DNA of 64,000 nt from Azadirachta indica (Eukaryota > Streptophyta > Magnoliopsida > Sapindales > Meliaceae), in contig CM040442.1 of the NCBI GenBank assembly GCA_022749755.1, positions 17,706,457 to 17,770,456 on the forward strand. Direction: 5' to 3'. The translations under genes were made by a program, and so were the position numbers. Shown in pieces: positions 23,146 to 35,260 of the stretch (its first letter is position 1; each line of letters opens with the position of its first letter). Under the pieces are notes generated by a model. That model had not been told where the DNA came from, made no database searches, and saw only the letters and a program-made list of their open reading frames with translations.

Positions 23146-24014
23146 CACCAAACTTGATGGGCCACTGAGTACCCACACTGATTACATCTTGCGACAAAAC
23201 TTAATTGTGATTACTCCCACTGCAAGCAATACCCCTACACAGATTTTCCTTAAAGCATTTGATTTTCCCCCTAAAATTCCATAATTTCCCCCAAAAATAT
23301 TCACACATGGAAGAACCCTATTGGTGAAACAATGGAGGGCTAGGACTTCATTTCCTTTTGGCCTTTTATCCATTCCCTTTTCTTCTCTTTTAACAAAAAC
23401 CCTAATTTCTCCTAATAGCCACCGTCTTCCATTCTCACAAAAATATTCTTCCTTAACATTTGTTAACATCGAATCTACGCTACCATTGGTTGTTGCGAGA
23501 GATACTACTCTCTTATCTTGGAAGGTTATTATCCTAACCTCTAAACTTCATTTTTTGTTAATATCTTTAATTAGGATTTTGGTGGGGTTCTTAGAATTTT
23601 TGGTTTTGCCTATATTGGGAGATTTGTTGTAATGATTTATTTGAAAATTATATATTTATGTTTTTAGGAATTTGTTAGAGATTTGGTATACAAGTTTTTG
23701 TCTTAATATTAGGAAAATAAGTAAAAACTTATTTAATAAAAAATAAGTATTATGACCCAATAAGCATCATTGTCACATATTTAATGGAGTTAATTTCATC
23801 CTAAGAAAAATAAAGAGGAAAGAAAAAAATTATAATTTGGGGTTTATATAATAATTGGTTAACCTTAAAATTGTAAATTTCAAATATAGAATTTTTAGTT
23901 AAGTCTAATAATCAAATGACCCAAATCTAAAAAATTTTCATTAATTTTACGTAAAATAATAAGTTGATTATTTTGTACATAACATCTCAAGAATTTTAGA
24001 GAGCAAATTTAGAA

Positions 24015-24525
24015 ATTTTATTGGAATATTTAATGTAAAAAATTAAAATTTTAATTTGAGTTTATATAAAACATCAAATTAGACTTACCGAGAATAAACC
24101 TTAGAGAGACTATAATTTTATTTTATGAAATATTTTTAATGTAATAAAAAATTTTAATTTGGGTTATATAGTCATCAAATTGACCCAAAAAACAATTTAA
24201 CTAATTTCTAATACCCAAAATTGAGAAACTCCATTGGAATATTTGATGTGATAATTAAATTTTAGTTTGAGGTTACATAAGCCATCAAATTAAATTAGCG
24301 TAAACCTTAGATACAATTTGATGAATTTCTCATAGTACCCAAAATTAATGAACTCCATAATTTTTATTTTTATGGAATATTTGTTGTGATAATTTAAAAT
24401 TTTAATTTGGATTTACATAAACCATCAAATTGAATTTGTATGAACCCCAGAAAACTATTTGATAAATTTCTCATAATATCCAAAATTAAGGAACTCTATA
24501 ATTTTTCAAAATAATTGTTAGACTT
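24015..24525 (+). repeat. Tandem units in left foldback arm
   Basis: About four diverged units of 105-140 bp. Each has a GGAATATTT.ATGT.ATAA start (near 24021, 24127, 24236, 24376), a CATCAAATT segment and a CC(A)AAATTAA.GAACTC end. The same units in reverse occupy about 26360-27110 in the right arm. Confidence 0.72.
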
Positions 24526-24689
24526 CATCTCACCTATCATTCATCCAATGTTACAAGATAGGTTTAATAATTAACTTTACTTATACCTTTTCTCTAGTAA
24601 TCAATCATATAGAGCCATTTACATATTCACCTTTATAATCTACTCGGGGTGACAGAATGTCAAGCTAATTTCTTAGTTAAGATGAAATA

Positions 24690-24955
24690 ATTGCCAACTA
24701 GTTGCGATGACAACTTAGCAACCTAGCATAAATAACATGGTGACCATTTAGCCATAATGACAACCTAGCAACCTAGTAATCTAGTCTGAATGACCACCTA
24801 GTCACGGTGATAAACTAGCAACCTAAAACCTAACATAGGTGACTACCTAATCAAGATGATAAGCTAGGTACCTAGCAACCTAGTCTAAGTGATTACCTTG
24901 TTAAAATGACAACCTAACTACCTAGAAACATAACCTAAGTGATAGAGTGATTATT
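24690..24955 (-). repeat. Minisatellite in left foldback arm
   Basis: Repeated GACAACCTAGCAACCTAG..TAAGTGACCACCTAGTCA-like units of roughly 45 bp, diverged from one another. They are the complement of the array at 25595-26185, so the two arrays face each other across the core. Confidence 0.78.
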
Positions 24956-25594
24956 TACTTGTTTACAATTTGTATATTACTATCATTTTTCTTGTCATTT
25001 TTTGTACAAGGTAAAAAAATTTCAATTAAGTTATTTGCTAACCTTTTTACTTGTCTTTAAACACTTGTAAACTAAACATCATTTTATTGATCATACCTTT
25101 TACAGTAGCTCCCATGAGAGAAATTTATATACCTCGTCTTCTGGCAATTATTCATTTTCATCACTTATTAAATTGGATAAAGATAATCCTATATTGCATG
25201 CTGATAAGGGTGATGTCTGGGAGGAGATGGACGACTTTAATTAACTTTTACTATATCCACCCTATAAAAAGGAGAGAAGGATCTTCATAAGCACATCTTC
25301 TAGAGGACCAAGTTTAGGCGAAGATAAGGTACCTTTTGCCATTGGTTACTTAGGCTAAATTACTGGGTAGTTGGGTTATCATCTTGATTGAGTGCTTATT
25401 TAAGTTACTGGGTAGTTACACAAAGGAATTTTACACACAAATAGACTCTGCTCTCGTACAACATTAGGGGTCCCCTTTTATGGGTGTAGAGAAGCCTAAA
25501 AGATAATTATTACAATATTCTTCCTTATCTCTAAGGGATTTATTTTACAACTCATAAATACTTTATGTCACATCACAAAGCACTTACTAAGACA
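24956..25594. other. Core of the foldback element
   Basis: Single-copy sequence between the arms. It contains a TATA-like CCCTATAAAAAGGAG (near 25259-25273) followed by LTR-like sequence, but I see no gene. The longest frame (25051-25290) shows no recognisable domain. Confidence 0.4.
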
Positions 25595-26185
25595 CCTAGT
25601 GCTAAGTTGTCATCATGACTAGGTGTTAGGTTTTCATCTTGATTCAGCGATCGCTTAGACTAGGTTGTTACGTAGCTATGTTATCATCTTGACTAGGTGG
25701 TCACTTAGCCTAGATTACTATTTAGCTGCGCTATAATCTTGACTAGTTGGTCACTTAGCCTAGATTACTATTTAGCTAAGCTATGATCTTGACTAGTTGG
25801 TTACTTAACGTAGGTTACTAGGTTATTAGGTTGTCATCATGACTAGGTGTTAGGTTATCATCTTGACTAGGTGATCACTTAGACTTGGTTGCTAAGTTGC
25901 TAGGTTGTTAGGTTGTTAGGTCGTTGTCATGGCCGAGAGGTCACTTATGCTACATTGTAAGGTTATCATCATGGCTAGGTCATCACTTAGGTTAGGTTAC
26001 TAAGCCGCTAACTTGTCATTGTGACTAGACAGTCACTTAGGCTAGGTAGCTAGGTTACTAGGTTGTCATCACGGTTAGGTGGTCATTTAGATTAGGTTGT
26101 TAGGTTATCATCGTGACTAAGTGGTCATTGTATCATTTAGGCTAGATTGTTAGGTTATCATCGCAACCTAATGGTAATTATTTTG
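25595..26185 (+). repeat. Minisatellite in right foldback arm
   Basis: About a dozen diverged units built from GTCATCATGACTAGGTG, GTCACTTAGGCTAGGTT and ACTAGGTT segments, period about 45 bp with variation. Two consecutive units near 25693-25800 are almost identical (TAGCCTAGATTACTATTTAG), showing recent local duplication. Inverted counterpart at 24690-24955. Confidence 0.82.
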
Positions 26186-26359
26186 TCTTAACCAATAAAT
26201 TATAAATTGACATTTTGTCATCCAGAGTTAGTTGTAAAAGTGATTATGTAAATAGTTTTCTATGATTAGCTATTAGGGAAAGGGTGTCGGTAGAGTTAAT
26301 GATTATACCTATTTGGTAATATTGGATATGATAGATAAAATAAAGTCTAACAAATTATG

Positions 26360-27110
26360 AAAAAATTATAGAGTTCCTTAATTTTGGGTATTATGAAAAA
26401 TTTCATCAAATTATTTTCTAAATTGTATACTATTTCAATATGATAGTTTATGTAAACCAAAATTAAAATTTTAACTAATAGCAACAAATATTCCATAAAA
26501 TAAAAATTATGGAGTTCTTTATTTTAGGTATTATGAGAAATTTATCAAATTATTTTCTGAATTTTATACTAGTTCAATTTGATTAAAATTTTATATTATT
26601 GCAACAAATATTCCATAAAATAAAAATTATGGAGTTCTTTAATTTTGGACATTATGAGAAATTCATCAAATTGGTTCCTAAATTTTATATCAGTTCAATT
26701 TGATGGTTTATATAAACCCAATTTTAAATTTTAAATTATCGCAATAAATATTCATAAAAATAAAAGTTATTGAGTTCTTACTTTTGGATAGAGGACAAAT
26801 TCATCAAATTATTTTTTAGGATTTATACTAGTACAATTTAATGGATATATAAACTCAAAATAAAATTTAATTATCAATATTTCATAAAATCAAACATAAG
26901 AGAGTTTCTCAATTTCAGACTATTAGAAATTTATTCAATTGTTTTTCAGTTCAATTTGATGGCTTATATAAACCCAAATTAAACTTTTTATTACATTAAA
27001 ATTTTCCATAAAAATAAAAATTATAGAGTTTCTCAATTTTGGAGTATTATAGATTCATCAAATTGCTCTCCAAGACTTATTATTGGTAAGTCTAATTTGA
27101 TATTTTATGT
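26360..27110 (-). repeat. Tandem units in right foldback arm
   Basis: About six diverged units of 105-140 bp, each with AAATATTCCATAAAATAAAA, a GGAGTTCTTTA.TTT segment and AATTTATCAAATTATTT. They are the reverse complement of the units at 24015-24525. The right arm has more units than the left, which explains much of its greater length. Confidence 0.74.
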
Positions 27111-27873
27111 AAACTCAAGTTAAAATTTTGATTTTTTTACATTAAATATCCCAATAAAATTTCTAAATTTACTTATGAAATTCCTTAGGATGTTATGTAC
27201 AAAATAATCAAATTATTATTTTTGTAAAATTGAATAAAATTTTTCTAGATTTGGGTCATTTGATTCTTAGAATTACTTGATGAAAAATTCTACTTTTGAA
27301 AATTATGATTTAAAGGTTAATCTATTATTATGTAAACAATAAATTATAATTTCTTTTCATTTATTTATTTTTATTTTCTCTTTATTCTCCATCTTAGGAT
27401 GAAATTAGTTCCGTTAAATACATGACAATGATACTTAATGAGTTCTGGTACTTATTTACAAAATTAATATTTTTATTTTCTTAGTGCTATGACAAAATCT
27501 TGTATACCAAATTCTTGACAAATTTCTCAAAACATAAATAAATGATTTCCAAACAAATCATCACAATAAATCTCTCAACATATCAAAAATAAAATAAAAT
27601 CTCTAAAAATTCACTAAGCTTCTAATCAAAGATATTAACAAAAAAATAAAATTTATAGGTTAGGATAATGACTTTCCCAAGATGAGAGAGCAATATCTCC
27701 AACGGCAACTCATCAGTGGCGTAGACCCAGTGCCTAAAAATGCTAAAAGAAAGATATTTTTTGTGAGAAAGGAAGATGCTGGCTATTAAGAGAAATTAGG
27801 TTTCTTGTTGGAAGAGAAGAAAAGGGAAATAAGAAAAACCAAAAAGAGATGCAATCCTATACCTCTATTATTG

Positions 27874-29090
27874 TTTTTGTGATACTTGAAATTTTTATCA
27901 ATATACTCTATTTTAAAAATTATATATTATATATATATAAAGATTATTGTTAATGATAATAATAGTTATAATTATTAAATTTGAATTGTTTTAGATTATA
28001 AAATTATTTTATATCAAAAGAATAATTTAAAATTATTTTTAAATAATTGTTAAAATTAAAATTATTATTATATTATTAATAATTATTATTATTTATTATT
28101 ATTATTATAAATTATAATTATTGAATTTGAATTGTCTCACGTTATAAAATTATTAATAATAATAGTTATAATTATTGAATTTGAATCATGTTATAAAATT
28201 AAATAATAATAATAATAATTAATAGCTATAATATTTTAAAAGATATAAATTAAATATATATTTTTACTTAAATATAAGTAGTGCAATGATATAGGTGTTA
28301 TATTTTTTTATAAGTTTAGTGTTTAAGCATTAAAATTGAAAATTTTTTTTTCAAAAAATCAACCGGAATTAATTTGGGAACAAAGCATGCGAGGATTCCC
28401 AGTTCAAATCGAAGATATCCCAACTTGTCCCCAATTTGGATAAATCGGGAGCAGGCCAGAGATACGGATTCAAAATTCAACCAGGACCAGGGACAGGGAT
28501 CGAGGTCCCCACCTTGTTGCCATCACTACTCAGTAGGGCTACTCAATAACACAAACTTATCTGCAGGTCCCATGATTCCTTCTAGTACATCCCTTGATAA
28601 TATCAATTAGGTCTCTCTAAATTTTTTTCTCCCAATAAATAGCCCTACCCCTAACAAGTACGTATCAAACACAACAAATCTAAGAATGATAGTTTTCAAG
28701 TAGTTCACTTATATCTCATCAACTTAAAAACTAAGGAGATACATCTTATGCCTTAAATATTAAGAAATACTTGTTCTTAATATTTTGTAAAAAAATAATG
28801 ACAAGAAATAAACAATTTGAATGATAATTTGTACGGAAGAAGGATTTTGGCTTCTTGACAAAAATCTAATAAAAAAGAGTAACTATCAAAGTGTCTTTAA
28901 CTTGAGAAAACAGCCTTGGTAATTTATTTACCAAAGAGTCACCATCATACTTTGTATACTAGAGAAGTTAGATACACCACAAGAGAGTGAGCATTAATGA
29001 GTTGTAACTTTAAGTAGTAGCTTTAATGTTACGTTACTATGAACGTCTTTACTAAAAAATTGTAATAAGATTGTGATAGAATAAATCAGT
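27874..29090 (+). repeat. Dispersed repeat, copy A with its AT-rich flank
   Basis: 27874-28043 matches 29535-29720, and 28373-29090 matches 29735-30465, in the same orientation. Between them copy A has about 330 extra bases of ATT/AAT-rich sequence (28044-28372). Anchors are GCATGCGAG, AATCGAAGATATCCC, TGTTGCCATCACTACTC and CAGGTCCCATGATTCC. The part from 28527 also exists, inverted, at 22580-23145. The frame at 28374-28610 lies inside this repeat and is not considered a gene. Confidence 0.8.
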
Positions 29091-29275
29091 AATCCCATAA
29101 AATTACACATATTTTTACATCATTTATTGACTGTCGAATCTAAACATCTGTAACGGTTATTAACAGTCAGATTTACACGTCTCTAACAGTTAAGATTAAA
29201 TATAATATATATAACTATTGCACATATTAAATTTAATCTTAACCATTTGAGATACCTAAATCTAATACGAAAATG
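29090..29275 (+). repeat. MITE-like palindromic repeat (copy after A)
   Basis: The 5' half TTACACATATTTTTAC..ATCTAAACATCT..GTTAAGATTAAAT is mirrored by ATTTAATCTTAACCATTTGAG..CTAAATC. This arrangement, about 150-200 bp with inverted halves and no coding capacity, is that of a miniature inverted-repeat element. The same family is seen at 30465-30605, 40318-40485, 40898-41128 and 41152-41397. Confidence 0.6.
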
Positions 29276-29534
29276 TTTAAAATGAATTAAGTCCTTGATG
29301 AATGATAAATATTTACCAAATTTTGGAATTTAATTAATTTTAAAATTATTTTAAATCATTTTCACAATAACAAAATTTGCCAAAATAATTAAAAATTAAC
29401 AAAATTAATAAAATTTAATAGTTAAATGATATATTTTTAACAACAAATTAAAAATTGATAATTATATTAGTTATTTTTTGTTAAATACTTTAAGTATTAT
29501 ATATCAAGTCAATGAATTTAATATTTTAAATATA

Positions 29535-30465
29535 TTTTTGTGATACTTGAAATTTTTATCAATATACTCTTTATTTTAAAAATTATATATTTATATATAT
29601 ATATAAATAAAGTTATTGTTAGATTATTGTTAATAATAATAATAGTTATAATTATTAAATTTGAATTGTTTAAGATTATAGAATTATATTATATCAATAT
29701 AATAATTTAAAATTATTTTTAAATACGAGACCAGAGGCATGCGAGAATTTGCAATGCAAATCGAAGATATCCCGAGCTGTCCCCAATTTGAACAAATCAG
29801 GAACAAGCCAAAGATAGCTATTTTAAGTTCAACCAGGACCGGGGACGGGGATTGAGGTCCCCGCCCTGTTGCCATCACTACTCGGTAGGGCTACTCAATA
29901 GTCAATAACACAAACTTATTATATGCAGGTCCCATGATTCCTTCTACAACGACAAGTACATCCCTTGATAATATCAATTAGGTCTCTATAAATTTTTTCT
30001 CCCAATAAGTAGCCCTACCCCTAACAAGTACGTATCAAACACAACAAATCTAAGAATGATAGTTTTTAAGTAGTTCACTTATATCTCATCAACTTAAAAA
30101 CTAAGGAGATTCATGTTGTACCTTAAATATTAAGAAATACCTATTCTTAATATTTTGTAAAAATATAATAACCAGAAATAAACAATTCGAATGATAATTT
30201 CTATGAAAAAAGGATTTTGCCTTCTTGACAAAAATCTTACAGAAAAGAATAACTTTCAAAGTGTTTTTGGCTTGAGAAAGCAACCTTGGTAATTATTTAT
30301 TATAGAGTCACCATCATATCTTGGATAATAGAGAAGTTAGATTTATTATAATAGAGTGAGCATTAAGCATTCCTAACTTTAAGTAGTAGCCTTAATGTCA
30401 CGTCACTATGGACGTCTTCGTAAAAAAATTGTAATAAGATTGTGTTAGGATGGATTAGTAGTCTC
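29535..30465 (+). repeat. Dispersed repeat, copy B
   Basis: Direct copy of 27874-29090 lacking the AT-rich interruption. Identity is high enough to follow base by base over most of its length. Copy B is followed by the same MITE-like tail as copy A (29090-29275 and 30465-30605), so the duplicated block included that element. Confidence 0.82.
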
Positions 30466-30605
30466 ATAAGATTACACATATTTTTACAATATTTATTAAC
30501 CATTGGATCTAAACATCTCTAATGTTTAAGATTAAATACAATATGTGTAACTAGTGCACATATTAAATTTAATCTTAACCATTTGAGATGCCTATATCTA
30601 GTACG
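30465..30605 (+). repeat. MITE-like palindromic repeat (copy after B)
   Basis: Same family and same position relative to copy B as 29090-29275 is to copy A. It contains TTACACATATTTTTAC, ATCTAAACATCTCTAA and TTTAATCTTAACCATTTGAG. Confidence 0.6.
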
Positions 30606-31952
30606 AAAATACTTAATATTCATAAAGTTTTCTTGACTTTTATGCAAAAGGTCAAATAATTTATGTACATTGGACTTTTGGAGACATTTATAGGTTCTAG
30701 GAGACAATCCTATTGATCAACAGAAACATATTTTAATGTGATTTTTGTTTCCTTGCACTTTAATTTTTTCTATCTATCATGAAAAATAAAAAAGGTAAAG
30801 TAACCTTGTTCATGGTGGTATGTCAAATAAAGAATAAAGAATAAAGAAGAAATACATACAAATCTCTAATTATGAAAAGTTTATTTTTAAAATATTTAAC
30901 TAAGCCCCTTCTATTCGTAATTTTTACTCATTTTAATCCATTATACACACAATCGAACTTCAAAATTTTAAATTGACACTGGTGAGATTATGTTCAACAT
31001 CTTAGCTATAATGAAGGTGAATGCGCAAGAATTTACAATGAAAGTGATTGACTGGACATTTTGAAAACATGGAAGGTGAAGTTAAAATTCAACCAACCAA
31101 ATAATTCCATTCTTCACTTATACTTTTCCTTTAACCTTCCCATATGATTCAACCAACTCAATATTTACCTAAAATTTCCAATCCTGATTAAATTAAATGG
31201 AAATCATCCATGAAGCAAGAACAATTTCATATTTTGTTCATTGCACAAAGTCTAATGTTGTAATTAGGTTTAGTTTAGAAGTTTACATTAATATTATAAC
31301 AATTTAGTCTGAAATGTTATAAAACTAGATATTTCAACCTATTTTAATATTTTTATTTTAGAGAGAAGCCGCTTGTAAATAAAAATCGGTTTCATCTATT
31401 TAAACGTATGTAATTAATTGATCACTTTTTTAAATCTATGTTACTTAATTAATGGACATGATTCCGATCATCCCATTAAAAGCTGGTTGGCAATCAAAAA
31501 TGCAAACATAATTGACCGAAAATATAGAGTTTGAACCACCGATTTGGTTGAAGTACATGATTTTTCTAGAAAGCAAGCCCAAGTCGTTCCTATCACCCCA
31601 CCAAACCTAATTGTGTGGGCATTAATTAATTTTACGTTCTCTCAAATCAAGCAACAAGCCTTTCAAATGTTCTTTGTGTGTGTTTGACTTTCATACTAAT
31701 TAAAATACCGAGATTTAACAAGCAGGTAATAAGAGGATTAACATACACTAAGAAACAGAACATTAACTTATTGCAAATCTTAAATCACGATTTGAATATT
31801 GGAGTTCATAGATTTACACATAAAGAGAACATAATTGATCATTAGAGACAACAATTTCATCTTTATCTCACATGCATGCTAAAACCATTGACCAATTTTT
31901 TAAACACTCATAAAGTAAAAACTTAACATTACACCAAAATGGAGTATGAAAA
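30606..31952. other. Intergenic DNA downstream of C4H
   Basis: No gene recognised. The 3' untranslated region and poly(A) site of C4H must lie in the last few hundred bases (about 31700-31952), but I cannot place the cleavage site. Confidence 0.5.
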
Positions 31953-34900
31953 CTAGAATGATCTTGGCTTGGCCACAATGGTGGAGTGCTTCAAAATGTG
32001 CAAACTGAATTGCCCACCTTTCTCAGTTGTATCAAGTTTAGAGTGTCCTGGAGGAGGCAAGAGCTCAAAATTCTGTACCAATCGGCCAATTGTGATACCA
32101 AGGATTGGCAAAGCAAGGATGATTCCAGGGCAGCTTCTTCTCCCAACACCAAAAGGAAGGTAACGGAAGTCGTTTCCATTGGCCTCAACCTTAGATTCTT
32201 CCTCCAAGAACCTCTCAGGCCTGAATTCTTCGGGGTTTTTCCAGTGAGCAGGGTTGTTTGCAAGCCACCATGCGTTCACCAGGATTTTGCTCTCGGCAGG
32301 AATGTCGTAGCCACTGAGCTTGGCATCGTGGAGGTTCATGTGCGGCACAAGAAGAGGAATTGCCATTCTGAGACGGAGAGTTTCCTTAATCACAGCCTGA
32401 AGGTAAGGAAGCTTCTGAGTGTCAGGCTCTGTAATTGGAACACCAGGGCCAAGCACGCTGTCGAGTTCATCCCGGAGCTTCTTCTGGATTTCGGGATGGT
32501 TCACCAACTCTGCGATTCCCCACTCGATCGACCATAATGTTGTCTCAATTGCTGTTACAACACAATGCAGTTTTAGTCAGTTAATCAAAAACTTGAAAAC
32601 CACAATGCTATTGCTAACAGCTAATAATATTAGTTAATTCAGCAGGTGACACTATTAATAACACATTTTTAGATTATGAAATTGCGGAATAAGGAGGCTC
32701 ACCTAACTTTCAATGGAATATGTCTTTTGGATTTGGTATTTCATCCATTTTGACAATCTAAAGTTATGCCTAGAACGACCAAATATTTTTCATAGTAAAA
32801 CACTGACTTTGTTAAGGAGTCAAACGTCTTGTTAGGCCAAACAGTAATAAGACAAAATTAATTGCTTTTCAAATACCAAATATTAAAACTTTTAAGTAAC
32901 TGCTGCCAAGACTTTGACTTAGTAATAAGAGCTCAGACTCTTTTAAAAAATTTAAAAAAAAAAAATCGTGAGGATGTGAGTAGGTGTCTCGGTGCAACGT
33001 CTTTATTAAAAACTTGGATAAGTGAAAGAAGGGTATACAATACGATACATTTGTATGTATATGTATATGTAAATGTATATTTTTAAGGGTTGGCCTAGAT
33101 TGAGTGCGCCGAAAGACAAAAGTTAGATGGATGTGGAAAGTAACCCAGTTAGGTGGACATGAATGATAAAATCAAGGGCAGGTTAGGTTAACTTTCCCCC
33201 ACCAACAACATTAATCAAAATTATAAACAAACAATGAAATAATAAATATAATCATACTTAGATTCCAGTATTAAACTGTCAAGTTAAGAATTAAACAATA
33301 TCACAAATTTCTTTTGTACAAAACCAGTGAGACAAATAACAGTGATCCATTCATTCCTAAGGACAAATACTATCATATCGTATATTTTTTTAATTTTAAT
33401 TTTATCTTTTATTAATTTAAATATTTTTATTTTATTATTTTATAATTGAAATATGAATTAAGTAAATCGAAAAATAAAATTGAGCTAAAAAGTGAAGAAG
33501 TGTTAATGTAGGAGAGATAACAGAGTATTTGATTCAATTAAAAATAATCTAAAAAATGTTATGCATACGTGGAGCCTTATAATTTTGCCACTTGTCAGGC
33601 CTGAACTGTGCGTATCATTGACAGTGACTGTCAACTTCTTGTGCGGCTATTGAAAATCAGCAAGCTTATTACGTAATCAGAAAGCTTACGAGTAAAAACA
33701 CATTACGTACAAATATAAAACCACAAAATTAAATAACATAATGTGTAATATAACACATTTGTCCCTAAACGTCACGAAATTACAAAAAATGACATTATTT
33801 TCTCAATATTAACATATTGGTCCCCAGTACTTGTTAAAATCTAGATGGACTAATTGTTGAAATAGATTAAACTCTATGTCTAGATTTGATATTTTTTTCA
33901 AAGTGTAGGGATAAACATGTTATTATCCTAATAAAATATTGATTGCAATTAATGAAAAGATTTAACTTACCGGCGACGTTGATGTTCTCAACAATGTAAA
34001 GAACATTATCCTCGTTAATCTCTCCCTTTTGCTGAGCGTCCAAGATATGATCGATAGCGCATTTCAAACCTTCATTGCTCATGCTCTTTGTGCTTGCAAG
34101 TTTCCTATTATTTATTATAAATAATTAAATTTATATTTCTATTTATTATCTAACATAAATGAATGAAAGTGAAATAAGCGAAACGAAACACTTACTTCCT
34201 TTCTTCAACGAAATAGTCTTTGAAGAGTTGCAACCTTCTCTCTTTGACTTCTTTGCAGATCTTCAAGTAACCTCTCAAAAATGGCCTCAAAATTGGAATG
34301 AAATCGCCATAGTTGTAGTCAAAGCTCTGAGCCAGCCTACTTCTCTCACCATTCAAAGCCTTCAATCTGTTAAACAGAGGATCATCTTCACTCTCGAATC
34401 TTCTGTCGAACATAATCCTGTACATGTTGTTGTACATCATAAGTTGCAACCGCTTTCTTAATACGATTCCACTGGTTGCAGCTTCTGGATTCTTCTTCAC
34501 ATCTTCTACGACTTTAGCGGCTTCGTCTTCCCAACCGTACCGGTACTGCTGAACAACTTTGTTTGTGAAGAAAGGAACGGTCATGATTCGCCGCATCTTC
34601 CGCCAATGCTCGCCGTACACCGTAAACACCATATCCTGGCCTTTACCGGTGAAGATATCGAAGACGACGTTACGTGTTCGCGATCCGAACTCAACTCCTT
34701 GAGTGTGCAGAACTTCTTTGGCTAAATCCGGCGATGAAACGACGACTAGATTACGTTGTCCCATGCGAAGAAGCAAAATATCGCCGAACTTCTTCGCCAA
34801 ATCGGTTAAGTTCCGGTGATTCAAATCATCGCCGACTTGAAGCCAGTTACCGAAAACAGGAACCGGCAAAGGACCAGGCGGAAGCTTGAAACGCTTGCCG

Positions 34901-34980
34901 CGAAGCTTAGAGATGGTAATGGCTAAAACGACGGCGAAGAAGAGAGCTAGAAGGGTCTTCTCCAGAAGGAGGAGATCCAT
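31953..34980 (-). CDS. C4H: Trans-cinnamate 4-hydroxylase (cytochrome P450 CYP73A), three exons
   Basis: Catalyses NADPH- and O2-dependent 4-hydroxylation of trans-cinnamate to p-coumarate, the second step of the phenylpropanoid pathway to lignin and flavonoids, on the cytosolic face of the ER with a P450 reductase. Exon 1 is 34196-34980, exon 2 33971-34104, exon 3 31953-32551 (785, 134, 599 bp; introns 91 and 1419 bp, all GT..AG). They give 505 residues, the usual C4H length. Visible features: N-terminal anchor [15 protein letters not shown], proline hinge PPGPLPVP, I-helix AAIETT across the exon 2/3 join, K-helix ETLR, FRPERF, and haem loop [10 protein letters not shown] with the Cys ligand. 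The start at 34980 is chosen by family N-terminus; an in-frame ATG at 35064 lies about where transcription should begin. No damage seen. Confidence 0.97.
32552..33970 (-). other. C4H intron 2 (long)
   Basis: The 1419-bp intron runs from donor GTAAGT (33970 downwards) to acceptor ACAG ending at 32552, and splits the codon for the first Ala of AAIETT. It is AT-rich, with an A/T run near 32940-32965 and a TATG/TATA microsatellite-like stretch near 33052-33080. A less AT-rich stretch at about 33560-33680 stands out, but I could not assign it. The small frames inside it are not genes. Confidence 0.85.
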
Positions 34981-35067
34981 ATTGCAATAATAATATCTGG
35001 CTCCAATGAAAGAAGAAAGAACGATTGTGATTCGCTTCTCCTGGAGAGGAAGAGCAAGTGGCATAGG

Positions 35068-35253
35068 ATTTATAAGGGAGGATGAGTAGGGGAATTGACG
35101 GTAACGGTTAGGTGGAGCGCGTGGTCATGTGTTTGGGAGAGGAGTGGTGGGTGAGGTTAGACTTGGATGGATTGCCGTTAGATTTAACGGCATGTTGAAG
35201 TTGAGATGACGAGAGAGAGCATTAGAGGGAGTAGGTAAGGTTAGGGGGTTGGT
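35068..35253 (-). promoter_or_regulatory. C4H promoter: TATA box and MYB-binding AC elements
   Basis: On the minus strand, TATAAAT (35074-35068) lies about 90 bases before the start codon. Upstream are ACCTAAC (35113-35107) and ACCAACC (35253-35247), which match AC-type elements bound by R2R3-MYB factors in lignin and phenylpropanoid genes, with further CT/AC-rich sequence between. The motifs are read directly; their use here is inferred from known regulation of C4H, PAL and 4CL genes. Confidence 0.68.
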
Positions 35254-35260
35254 GAGAAAA

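Larger units (their letters stand above)
23345..27850. mobile_element. Foldback-type element with long, repeat-filled inverted arms
   Basis: The left arm (23345-24960) and right arm (25590-27850) are inverted copies of one another. Outermost anchors are TTCCCTTTTCTTCTCTT and CCTAATTTCTC on the left, seen as reverse complement near 27780-27830. Further in come ATCATTGTCA and TAATTTCATCCTAAG, then a series of 105-140 bp tandem units, then a TTAGACTT.AT..CA.CTATCAT segment, and finally a minisatellite of CTAGGTTG-type units. A non-repeated middle of about 630 bp separates the arms. Long inverted arms made of tandem repeats around a small core are the hallmark of foldback transposons; in plants some are related to Mutator-like elements. 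No transposase was seen. Confidence 0.7.

Noticed and set aside
23182..23632. Overlapping frames of 95 and 103 codons on both strands
   Set aside because: They sit at the outer zone of the foldback arm; the mirrored arm does not keep either frame open.
28374..28610. 78-codon plus-strand frame
   Set aside because: It is inside dispersed repeat copy A, and copy B does not preserve the frame.
31969..32637. Plus-strand open frames over C4H exon 3
   Set aside because: They are opposite-strand shadows of the strongly conserved P450 exon and have no domain of their own.
34981..35064. Upstream in-frame ATG extending C4H by 28 residues
   Set aside because: The TATA box is at 35068-35074, so transcription should start downstream of this ATG, and the family N-terminus begins at 34980.
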